NCBI GenBank assembly: GCA_010909165.1
Contig: MU008189.1
Location: forward strand, 372,001 to 436,000
From: Anthoceros angustus
Taxonomy: Eukaryota > Streptophyta > Anthocerotopsida > Anthocerotales > Anthocerotaceae
Length of the DNA: 64,000 bases
Reading direction: 5' to 3'
A model generated the notes under the pieces. The model searched no databases. It was not told the origin of the DNA and worked only from the letters and a program-made list of their open reading frames with translations. Below are positions 22,907 to 33,400 of this stretch, piece after piece. The position numbers were made by a program, and so were the translations under genes. Positions within the stretch are counted from its first letter, which is position 1. The number at the start of each line of letters is the position of its first letter.

Positions 22907-23197
22907 TTGACTTAGACTTTCTATGTAGATAAAATTGGGTGTATATAAGTAGTATGTTTTATATAAAAACATATCCAATATGTTTATGGTCGGTATTTGA
23001 TGTGATATGTATTAGATTTATACAAAGTACTTATAGATGGTTGGTCATATGACAAATCAGTATATCTACAAAAATACTTTTTTTGGTTACAATCATTGTT
23101 TGTTGTAGATTGTATGAAAATTATTCACTAGACTTCAATTTGATAATCAAACAAAGAATTTAGTCACTTCTTCAAAATACATCTGCAAAAAACTTGC

Positions 23198-26100
23198 ATG
23201 ATGATGGTAAGCTCCTCTACACATAAGGCATCATCTAGCTTTGTTTGTTTTGTCTTCAATTTATGTGTTCTCATTATCATCTATTATGGATAGGTAGTAA
23301 GCTATTCTACATATGTTGACTCATAGGCAAAACAAGCACAAGATTTGAATGCTGCAATTAAGAATGCCGATTTGAATAAAGTAGCTTTTCTTCTAGATCA
23401 CGGATGTGCAGTCGATTTCATTAACGAGGTGATTTATATGGATAGTCAAACATGATCTAGTAAATAGAGCACTAAGTCACACACAAGATCATATACAAGA
23501 TTTTTTTTTTTTTTTGGACATGCAGGAGGGTGACACGCCAATGCACATTGCAGCAAAACTAGGAAATGACAAAGCAATTACACTTTTGCTAAATAAAGGC
23601 GCAAAAATCGATGCTAAAGATACATGGGTGAGATGAAGCTACTTTTAAAATGCCAAGTGTGAACTTAAGACTACGCCTTATTATTTTTTATAATTGTGTA
23701 ACTCATTGTGTTCTCATGACAGGCAAGTTGGACACCACTTCATCATGCAGTTTGGTTGGGTGCAACAGCAGTAGTGACAATACTTATACAAAGAAATGCA
23801 GATAAAGATGCCCAAGATAAGGTAGAATTTAAGAAATATAAGTCTTTACATTGTTTCTAAGTATGTCTAAATACATCTTTTATAGATTTATTGAGTATGT
23901 AAGATATTTTATAAATATGAGCATGAATGGATTCGGAAACATGCAGGAGGACAATGCTATGATTATTGATGTATCAAGCCTATGGGCAGGAGGGGCAAAC
24001 ACCTCTACATCTAGCCGCAATGAGGAATAGACTTGTGGAATTGCTCATGCTTCTTGAAAGCCATGCTAACATTACTGCACGTGACCAGGTACATACAATT
24101 TTATGCATTTGATTGGTCATATACAGCTCAACCCCTTATTTTGTGCTCAATAAATTGTGGTTCTTTTTTTTGCAGAAATTCTTCACTCCTTTGCATACTG
24201 CAGCTTCGTTTGGAACACCTGAGATAGTAACAGTGCTATTGCAACGTGGAGCTGACAAAAATGCCAAGACCAAAGTATATATTTTTACATGTATTATTAT
24301 TTATCCTACAAAAATATTTATTTTGAATGTCAAATTTTCTTTTTTGATTTTAGGATGGAAAAACAGCAAAAATGCTTGCCGAAAATGCCAAGCGTACAGA
24401 TATAGTGAATGCAATCAATCGATATACTGCAGCCCCTAGAAAGTCAGGATCTGCGGTAAGTGCAACATACACATCAAGGGTCTCATAGTCTTTCCTTGTA
24501 CTAAAAGCTATAGCATGATACATATGAGCAATTTATGGTCAAAATATTTTTTATAATAATTTTTCTTCACCAGATGTCAAATGAAGTTCAAGAGCAAATT
24601 GCTCAAGTGACAGCTGCAACAGCCGCAGAATCATCAATAGCAAGAGCACAAGATGAAATAGTTGCACGTTCTTATTCCCTTAAAGTAGAAGCACTAGAAG
24701 ATTCCTTAGCAAAAGCAAAGGCCAAAGCAGAGGCTGATGAGAATAAACGAAGAGATTCTGAGGGAAAAATTACATCGATTCTAAAAAAATGCCATGATTT
24801 AGAAACAAAGTTGGCATCTGAAGAAAAAAGGCGAAAAGAGGCTGAAGCAAAAGCTAGAGCACTCGAGACCCAAGTAAATGATGCAATTGTTTTAGCACGT
24901 GAATCTGAACAGCTAAGGTCTGAAGCAGAAGAAAAAGCTAATCTAGGAGATAAAATTAGAATAGCTTATGATGTACAAGCAACTGAGTCAACTAGAAAAC
25001 GATCTCAAGCTGAAGCTATTGCAAACGACCACATCAAAAGAACATCTGAGGCAGAAGCAAAGTATTTAGAAGAAGTGAACAAAAGGGTACAAGTAAGTGA
25101 TCTGTTTTGTTCATGTATAATTGCATACTGATGCATGTCCAATTTCCATGTTGCATGAATCCATGGGGCATGCATCCCATAATGCATGTTTTGTACCATT
25201 GTTGACGATTGACTTTATTTTATTAAGATAAGCATATGGGGTTGTTTCTTTGCACTAACATGTTTGGTATATAATGATGTGTTGATTTCAAAGGCTACAC
25301 CAATTAATAATTAGTGAAATGTGAGAGTATCCATCAAACTTTACAATTGTATCTTTAAAAAAATAATCCGCTTTTTGCAGGTAGAAGCATATGCCAATGA
25401 AGAAAAGAAGCTTAGAATGAGTGAAGAGAGTAAACATAAGAATGGAGAAAAAATGAGACTTGACCTTCAAGCTAGAATTAGGGAGCTTGAGGACAAATTA
25501 AGTGGTGCAAATGAAAGAAAAGCAAGTGATAGGAGAGCTTCAGGTTCAGAAGGAGGGATAGGGGGTATGAGGTTCTTGCCCAAGTTCAAGATAGTTGGTG
25601 AGGAGGAAGAAGCTGAAGGGCGTAGAAAGCTTGAAAGGGCAGAAGAAGATCTGGAGGCTGAAATGAAGAGGAGGCAAAAAGCTGAACAACAAGCCTTAGA
25701 AGCTGAACAAAAGTTGGTAGCAGCTGAAAATAAACTTAGAGACTACGAGGAACGTTTTCATATGGAGATACACTCAGATTCAAAATTGCGATCAGACCCA
25801 AAGCATGATGAAGCATCAAGTTCCGGAAGGAAATCAGGTAAGTGTCTTGGATACCATGTAATCTTCCTCTTCATTCTCCTATATAAAATAACCTAATGAA
25901 TCATTTGATTGATTGAACGTAGGAGCTGATCAAGTGTCGACGACTTGACAGGCTCAGTAGCCCTCCTTGGAGGAAAGTTGAGCGAAATGCTCATCGTCTT
26001 ACGGAGCGAAGAAAATAAAAGAGCAGACCTAGAAGCTCAAGTAGCTCGGTTGTTAGCAGGTTCCAATAGTTCCTCTACAGAAGTAAGTACCTATACCTTC

Positions 26101-26429
26101 TTTGGTCAATTCATCTAGCATGCATGATCTGATACATTGCACCAATGTTATACCAGGCTCGTATAAGTGAGCTAGAGAAACACTTGCAAGAGGAGAAACG
26201 AAAAAACTTGGAATTGCAAGTGAAGTTAAACAAAAAAGTCTACCTCGGAAGGCTTGAGGCAACATCTTCCTCAAGTAATCCAAACGAAGAGCCCGAGTTC
26301 ACTCCCACAAATGCCATTGAAGTGGCTCCCAATCTTGTTGCTACGTCCCTTAGCACTAGAGAATTTTCAAGCCCCAAAAGCGGCTTCAGCGTGTTTGACA
26401 AGCTCAAAACCAAGATGAATATGAGTTGA
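23198..26429 (+). CDS. Ankyrin-repeat plus coiled-coil protein
   Basis: Eleven exons join in phase to about 663 residues: 23198-23206, 23327-23428, 23526-23627, 23723-23821, 23990-24088, 24176-24274, 24354-24455, 24574-25092, 25381-25837, 25952-26082 and 26157-26429. Exons 2-7 are each 99 or 102 nt, phase 0, and each encodes about one ankyrin repeat (EGDTPMHIAAKLGND; SWTPLHHAVWLGA; GQTPLHLAAMRN; FTPLHTAASFGTPEIV; GKTAKMLAENAKR). Exons 8-11 encode about 450 residues of Ala/Glu/Lys-rich heptad coiled coil and a Ser/Thr-rich end. It is likely a scaffold or cytoskeletal protein; function unknown. The start is three consecutive ATG codons directly before a donor; any could initiate. AT-rich codon use differs from all flanking GC-richer genes. 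Confidence 0.82.
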
Positions 26430-27038
26430 GAAATAAAACATGAAACATGAAGAGTGGTCCAATCCCCCCTGCTGGGCTGGCTTGGTGATGTTCCGCTTTG
26501 GGTATGGCTGGGGAAGGTAGTGACTGCTGAAGTTGTGAGTTGCAGGACTTGCAAGTTGCCGTCGCATTTAGGAAAAAACAGCGATGCCGAATGTGGTGGG
26601 GTCGACTAACACGATGGCGACAAGAATGAAGAAGAAGAAGAAAAGAAGTGTATTAGAGTCCACATGGACGGACGCCAGCCAAACGGAAGCAGCTCCAGTT
26701 TCAAGGAGTCCGCAAAGTGCGAAGGCCACTCAGGGATAGTTTCGAAGGCGGTGCAAGAGATAGCGCCTGAAAACACTCCACCAATTGCGTAACGTGTTGT
26801 CGCATAGACTGCCTCGTTACCCGGTCTGTTACCGGTCCCCACTCACACCCACCTCCACGAGGCGGGATGAGCGTACGCCACCTGTATGCCAAGCGGCGTC
26901 GTCCCGCCCCGCCAGGTGGACTGCGACACTCCAGCAGCGAAGTGCGGGAATGCATCCAGGCGTGGCGTGTTGCAGGTGTCTTCTTCAGGCGGGACGCTCG
27001 GTCGGGCAATCACGCTCTGCGGTGTTCAGGTAGCAGGC
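26430..27038. promoter_or_regulatory. LEA gene upstream region
   Basis: Composition returns to GC-rich. It contains a 29-bp block (26644-26672) shared with 57024-57052 and an ACGTGT core at 26792-26797 that could be a weak ABA-response element. Overlapping ORFs are not supported. Confidence 0.4.
26644..26672. repeat. 29-bp dispersed motif, copy 1
   Basis: AGAAGTGTATTA-x-AGTCCAC-x-TGGACGGA matches 57024-57052 at 27 of 29 positions, in the same orientation, and both copies follow a GAA-triplet run. The core GTCCA-nn-TGGAC is an inverted repeat. Both copies precede plus-strand genes, by 367 bp (LEA) and 463 bp (TBL). Confidence 0.75.
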
Positions 27039-27726
27039 ATGGCGTCCACGCAGCAGAGCATGAGCCAGGAGGCTAGGGCACGGGAGGCGCGGGCTACGGT
27101 AAAGGAGGATCTGGTGAACGTGGCTTCCGGAGCTCGGGAGAAGGTGGATCACGCGAGAGCGGACGCGCAGAAGGTGATGGACAAGGCGCTGCATCCCTTC
27201 GACGAGGAGGCCAAGAAGGAAGCGGACCGGAAGGCGGAGCAGAAGAAGTACGAGTCGACGGTGAAGCAGCAGGAGATCCGGGTTCTTGCTAGGCAGCAAG
27301 CGGAGGAGGAGAAAGTCGCGGCCATGGCGCAGGCAGGGCAGCGCACGGAGGCTGTGCAGCCTCCGCTCTCGAACGCTACTCCCCCCGGTGCTCAGCCTCT
27401 GCAGTCTCCTTACCACGATCCAGGTGCCCGGTCCTCCCTGTGCTCCTCGTACTGGCAGGGTGTTTAAATGTGCGTGCCGTCTTCTGATTCTTGCTGCCGC
27501 CGTGGCCATGGCAGACGCGCCGCAGCAAGCTAGCTCGGGAGAGAACTGGAAGGCGACGCAAGAGCAGCCGCCGGCGTCGCCGAATCAGGGCTTCCAGTCC
27601 GCGTTTGGAACGGCAGGCTATGGCACTGTGCGAGGTCCGGATGCCAGCAGCCCCAGAGGGACGGCTGTTGACACGAGCCCGAAGGGCACGCCTGCGCCGC
27701 CTAATTACCACAATCCCTTCCATTGA
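27039..27726 (+). CDS. Group-1 LEA protein (LEA_1 family)
   Basis: Late-embryogenesis-abundant proteins are hydrophilic, mostly disordered desiccation protectants. Two exons (27039-27423 and 27515-27726) joined through GATCCAG|AC give 198 residues. Residues about 10-90 have the LEA_1 character of alternating Ala/Lys/Glu/Asp with few hydrophobics (TVKEDLVNVASGAREKVDHA; DEEAKKEADRKAEQKKYES). The C-terminal exon is Gly/Pro/Ser-rich (FGTAGYGTVRGPD; PPNYHNPFH), typical of the longer members. If the first exon were read through, a stop would appear 15 codons later, so the intron model is preferred. The 5' region holds an ACGT core. Assignment rests on composition and pattern rather than catalytic motifs. 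Confidence 0.8.
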
Positions 27727-28362
27727 GCGCCTCTCTTTCTTGCAGCTTTTGGCGCGTTTGGGCTCAGTTGTTAATATGCGCAGTGTGTTTCAGTGGTGTC
27801 CGTTTTTTAGAGTAAAGCAGCAGCTCAGATTGCACAGGCCTACAGAAGTGGTATGAAATTTGTAGTGTGGTTGTTCATCTATAGCACTGGATGGGATATT
27901 AGGGAGTGATAGGTGCCGGCACAAGTCGGTGGGAGCGGGGACCAGGCGGAGCTCAGGCGATGGATGTCCACTAGGAGAACTGTACTGTGAAGCCGCCTCT
28001 GGGTGGGTGCTGTCCAGCGTGGAACTTTTCCAGAATAGGTGCTATGTGCGGTGATGCGGCATGCTAGACATGCGAAATTCGTACGCAGATTTAGAGGATT
28101 TGTGGGCCACATGCCATCGCAGTTTTTGTACGATGTTAATAGAAGAGGCTGCCAACGGACTTACCAGGTGGTTGCGTACAGCACATTTCTGACAGCTTGT
28201 CAATCTTGTCGGAAATCTAGAAAGCTTGTGTAGGAAAGGTGCAAGTTGCAGGTCAATCGGACTCTCCAAATTGCTCTAGCCACATGCTTCAACTTGATTA
28301 CTGTAAGGTCTAACATATTTAGAGAATAATCTGTGGGGTGGAAGTTGATCCAGACTAAGCCC
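27727..28362. other. Intergenic between convergent LEA and SKL2
   Basis: About 640 bp covering two 3' UTRs. Nothing else was recognised. Confidence 0.5.
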
Positions 28363-30249
28363 CTAGTTATTCGCGGGATTCCAATCTGCGGGCATGACTA
28401 GTGGCCAGTCACCTCGAGCACCTAACCTGACGTACAAGCTCTTCTTGCCTGGACATTCGTGCGCACAGAGTCATTGTTAGATGGGACTTGAGGCTGACCT
28501 GGATAGATTCCAGGGAGAAAACGAGAGTGGCAGGAAATCCGGCATCACTTACCAGGGAGATCCTTTTCCGCTTCGATGAGATATTTGAGAGCTCTTAATG
28601 AACCTTCAGCTACAGGTCGCACAGAGGAACTATCCCATCCGGATAGAGCCACCACTACATCAGCTTTAGAATAAGCCTTCGCTCCCTCTGTTCTCTCTCT
28701 GACAGCTTCCAATTCTGCTGATGCTTGATCTGCGTATTTAAACTCCAGGGCCTTAGATGGACCAAGCTAGGTTGAGGAGCATAAGTAGGTTGAAGAGCGT
28801 CAGAAGAAAGCTTGGTATCCTATTAACTGGACACAGGAAATACTTGCCTTGCGCCGCGCTTTGCTTCAGCCATACGGTGAAGCCAGTGTGTAAGTGATTC
28901 CAACGATGTGGATCAGCTGCCGCCCCCTCCTCCCCACCAACAGTAGCCACGACGCACCTGACATTCCTGCACAATTTTGGAGAGTAGAACGTTAGCTAGA
29001 AGTACCCTGTAGGTTATATGTGCCAAACAAAACTAGCCAGAGCAACAGATGAGTACGTGAACAGGGAAGCAAGAATCTGTGCTTCGACTTCGGCAACAGC
29101 AGACTTCCCTTCTTCTGCCACCACTGTGCAAAACAGTTGCTCAAATAAGCAGCAAGTTTTGCACCGAGGACACCATGATGACCCAACATGACCTTTGACT
29201 TACACTCGGATGGAGTCTTGCCAGTCAGCTGATGCACCAGGTCCTGCGTCTGCAGAGGCACATATCTGGAAACTCGTGTCATTCTCTACATGATGCAAGG
29301 GCATTCTTTGGCAAGAAGCAAGCTACTGATAAGAGGCTGCTTGGCATACCCCAGGCCAGTGGCAATCTCTCTGGCTACAGCCCAGTTGATTTCCGTGCTT
29401 TCACCAACAATATTCACAGAGGTTCCCTTGAGAAGACCAGCAACCCCTACAGTTAGGGAACCCCAGTCTTCCTCAAGGCCAGGCCACTTAATTTCGGTGT
29501 CTACTTTCTTCAGGCTGATTACGACCGTGTCCTCATCGACGAACCTGCACTTGCAACAAAACTCACTGCGTCAACAACCGACAAGATGAAGAATTCTGGT
29601 TTGAGGGGAAGCAAAGGGCGCCCTACATTCCTTGCGTAAAATCTGTAAGACAGCAACCAAAGGAAACACACCACATTGTCTCTGAGGGCTTGATGAGCCC
29701 ATAGAGGCAGGTAGCGGCCAACAGCACCTTGACACCATCACCTGGTTGCACAGCCACAATGATAGATTTTTCTTGGATGTCAACAATCACATTGCTAGCA
29801 GTCAGCCCTTCTATTCCCTTGGGGATTCGCACCCGCAACTCCGCCTCTTTCCCTTCATCACGAAACTGTAATATGCTTCGGTAAGAAATCTTGCACTGAG
29901 CATCAGGAAATGAACAAGAGGAAAAACCACTCGTCAAGATCTCAAACTCATGAAAATCGTATGCATCTCTGGTTACCTCATAGCTTTTGGTACCCTCAAC
30001 ATCGGCGACAGTGTGCTGCCCATCGACGAACACGGAACACCTGGCATTGCTTAAGCCGTAAGGATTTCCAGAAGACTGCAAACATTGCTTCTTCTGAGCT
30101 CCCCTGAACCAGCTACGCTGCTGATTTTTTGAGAACCTACTCCGACAAGCGATAATGGGAGCCACTGCTCGCTCAGACGTAGAGGAGGAAAAAACAGTCG
30201 TGGAGCAGGACACGACCGGCAGAAGCAGAGCCATAGGCGTGCAAGCCAT
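28363..30249 (-). CDS. SKL2: Probable inactive shikimate-kinase-like protein 2, plastid
   Basis: Plant SKL2 proteins carry an N-terminal CS (p23/Hsp20-like) domain joined to a degenerate shikimate-kinase fold without known kinase activity. Exons on the minus strand: 30249-29672, 29544-29350, 29265-29204, 29123-29057, from 28966, to 28553, and 28448-28363. Visible are a Ser-rich transit-like N-terminus; the CS core (RVRIPKGIEGLTASNVIVDI...LYGLIKPSETMW); then INWAVAREIATGLGYVPL, VVATVGGEEGAAADPHRW, YSKADVVVALSGWD, LRALKYLIEAEKDLPG and KKSLYVRLGARGDWP near the end. The exon 5/6 junction is uncertain: after SAAQG the best donor is GC (GCAAGT). A second in-frame ATG at 30255 exists. The gene is divergent from WDR6 over 223 bp. 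Confidence 0.85.
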
Positions 30250-30472
30250 GTCCAATCCTGCGACTCAAGCTAGGAGGACATTGTTATCTTGTGCTGATAC
30301 CCCGTAGGCGAGCAAGGGTTTAGGGTTTATCGGTTCGCATCACCATTCTGCTCCGATTCAGATTGCAGAAGCTGGGCGCACGATGCATCCTGATAAGTTG
30401 TTATCTGTCTGCAGGAATTAAGGACTTGGATATGTCTGCAGCTGTGCATGGTGCAGGAAACTGGCAGAAAAA
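30250..30472. promoter_or_regulatory. Bidirectional promoter SKL2/WDR6 with telo-box
   Basis: 223 bp between two divergent ATGs. Positions 30315-30328 read GGGTTTAGGGTTTA, containing the telo-box core (AAACCCTA on the other strand), which is common in promoters of plant translation and cell-growth genes. Confidence 0.6.
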
Positions 30473-33400
30473 ATGTCCTTCGTCCTGAGCAAGGGTCCTT
30501 ACTGCGGGGACATCTCTGCATTGTGCTTGATCCCAAAGGGCCCTTCTTCGTCTGAGCATTCTTTACTGCTCACAGGTTTTTTAATCCTTCAGCCAGTTTG
30601 TGTCGGCTGATTTTTTCTTCATGATGAACGGCACGGGTAGTTTCTCAGGTGTCACCTTCGTCTGTTGCCACTTGCTAGCAAAGGTTGCACCTTACAGTTG
30701 TGACTATTATGTCCAGGTACCGGTCCTCAGGTCGTTCTGTACGATTTGCCAACGGGGCAGCTACTGCATTCTTCATGTTGCTTTGACGGCGTCCGTGTCC
30801 ATGGCATATGTGCCCTTTCACACGCAGCCTCCGAGCCTGGGAACAACGACGTTGCTACGGTTGCTGTGCATGGAGAGGGAAGGGTGAAGCTGTTCAGGCT
30901 ACATCTTATACAAAATTCACATGAAGGAAAAGGGTTATGCCAGCTGCGGCTATTGCATACTCTCCCAAGATTTAACCACTGGGTGCTTGACGCTCTGTTT
31001 TTGCAGGTAGCTTCCTGTCACTTAATGAAAAGAGAAAACTTTACAGTTCGTCCATGTACTAAATTTTTGACATGCAGGGAAGTGACTCAGGTTTACAGAA
31101 GCCTGACGGTGGAAGGGATGGAGATGAAGGGTCCTTTCTAGCTGTGGGACTGACAGACAATTCTCTTAGCTTGTGGGATGCCAAGCTGTGTGTGTTGCTG
31201 TACCAAATCGAGTGCACTGGTAAGTTTATCTTTGATGCAGAAGTTTTGTTGTCAATTTTAATTAATTTATCACCGGCGAAGTATCAGACTTTGGAGGTAG
31301 AACCTCTATTGTCTAACATGGTATGGCTTTGCCTCAGAAAGATGCCTTCTGTATTCCATGCGACTGTGGGGCAAATCTTTAGATACTTTACGAGTTGCTT
31401 CCGGCACAATTTTCAACGAGGTACAACTTCTTGGTCATGTCCGTGCAGGCTGAAAGGCTTTAGGGTTATCTCACTTTGTTTTGCACTGGGCTGGACCAGG
31501 CGCAGTCGACTAGTAGTTTGCTACTAAGGTAGAGTGTGTTCTAAGCGGGTTCTTGCAGGTACTTATCTGGAAACTGGGACAAGGAGTTCCTGATGTGAAC
31601 AAACTAGTGACAGAATTGAATGTCAAACCTAGAAGCGGAACAGGTGCTATCTTTGCCATCTTTGACAAGGCAGTCAGGCCTCTGCACAGACTCACTGGTC
31701 ATGAGGGCTCTATTCATCGCATCTCCTGGGCTCCCAATGGCCTATGGATAGTCTCTGTGTCTGATGACCGCACGTAATGTCCAACTCTGTTAGCTGGTTT
31801 TGCTTCTATGAGCTCTCAAGTAGTGCTTAGTTTGTCTGAACCAAGCCCATGATGAGGTCTTTGGTCTTTCCGTTGTTCTAACTCATTTCCATCTGTTGGT
31901 TGAGGCAGTGCTCGAGTGTGGAAGCACTGTCCTACAGCGGAATATCTGGGGCCACCACCAATACTTGGTGACAGCCGGATAGAAATGGGACCTGTGATAT
32001 ATGGACATGGAGGACGGTTGTGGGATTGTCATGCAGCCGAGGAGGTTAGTACAGTCCACCCAAAATGGCTTTTGGAAAAATGGGCATGGTTATGTGGTCA
32101 TGTTCTCAGCCCAATATTGGACCAGCACTGCTTGCTTCTGGATTTTCCACATTGTGAGTCTGTTGCATGCTGTTGTGGTGGAATGTATGATCACATTGGT
32201 CTAATCCAGAGGTTTTGGATGTAAGCTGGAATTAGTTTTTGATAACAGCAAGTGAGGACTGTACTAGCCGTGTCTGGGCTCCGGATGGGAAACACATTGC
32301 CACGTTGAAAGGCCATACGTGAGTCTTGCCCTTCCAAAGTGCAAAATCTGATCTGTGTGGGTTGGAACTCAAGTTTTTGTATGGGGGACAAGAGTCAACC
32401 GTCGCTTTCCACTCTCAGCACTTGTTACGTGGTGGAAATGCTCGGAAGATGCTGGAATTTGCTCCTTTTCTGCAACATTGTGCAGAGGTCGAGGAATCTG
32501 GCGCTGTGTCTACGATATAAACACGGCAACTGTGATAACGGCTGGGGCTGATAGTGCCATTAGAGTTGACTCATTGTCAAAATGGACGTCCGTGCCTAAC
32601 AGTATTTCCCAGTCATCAAGAGGGAACACAGAAGTCATGTCAATTTTGGCGCTGCCAGCTGGAAATTTGCAAAGTGGAGGATCCATAAACTATGTTGATA
32701 GGTAACATTCTGATCTGACAGTGCTAGTTCTTCCGTAATTGTATATTCTAACCAAGCCCAAAACGATTTTCTTGTTCGAAGTCCCTTATCTCCCTCTATT
32801 TTGTAATGCAGCAAAAGTGAATATGTCCGGTGCATCTCGTTCGCTGCACCCACTTCTTTGTATGTTGCAACCAACCATGGACTCCTCTATAGAGTTGACA
32901 TCATGGACAACGAAAAAGAGCTTTGGACGACTCTCACGGAAGGACATGTAGAAGGCCCTATTGTTTGCATGGATGTTCTTTTAGGTGATATGCACACACT
33001 GTCTCAAGGCTTGGATGGCAAACCCAAGGAGCATCATATTGTAGTTGGCAACGGCCAAGGACAAGCCAGAATAGTGATAGTTCGATTCAGTGGTCTCCAA
33101 TGGGATGTAGTCTCCAACTTGTCATGGTCAGCAGGGGCAGAAAGAAAGTTGTTGGGGACATTTTGGTGTCGATCTCTAGGAAGCAGGTACTGTTTCTCTC
33201 TGAAGCTTAGAGCTGAAGTCTTTCCTGAAATACGAGGCCTGGATATAATTGGCTGATCTCTGCCCTTCATGCAGCTATGTGTTTACAACTGATCCTAGAG
33301 GGGGCATCCGAGTGTGGAGTGTAAAGTATGGGTTTCCATTGGGCGAGTCTGAAAAAGGCCATGAAAATGTGGTGTGTTCTTGTGTGTCTCCGTGGGCTGT

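Noticed and set aside
20800-26430. Endogenous large DNA virus insertion
   Set aside because: AT-richness and ankyrin repeats were suggestive, but the ankyrin gene has ten regular spliceosomal introns and no viral hallmark gene is present.
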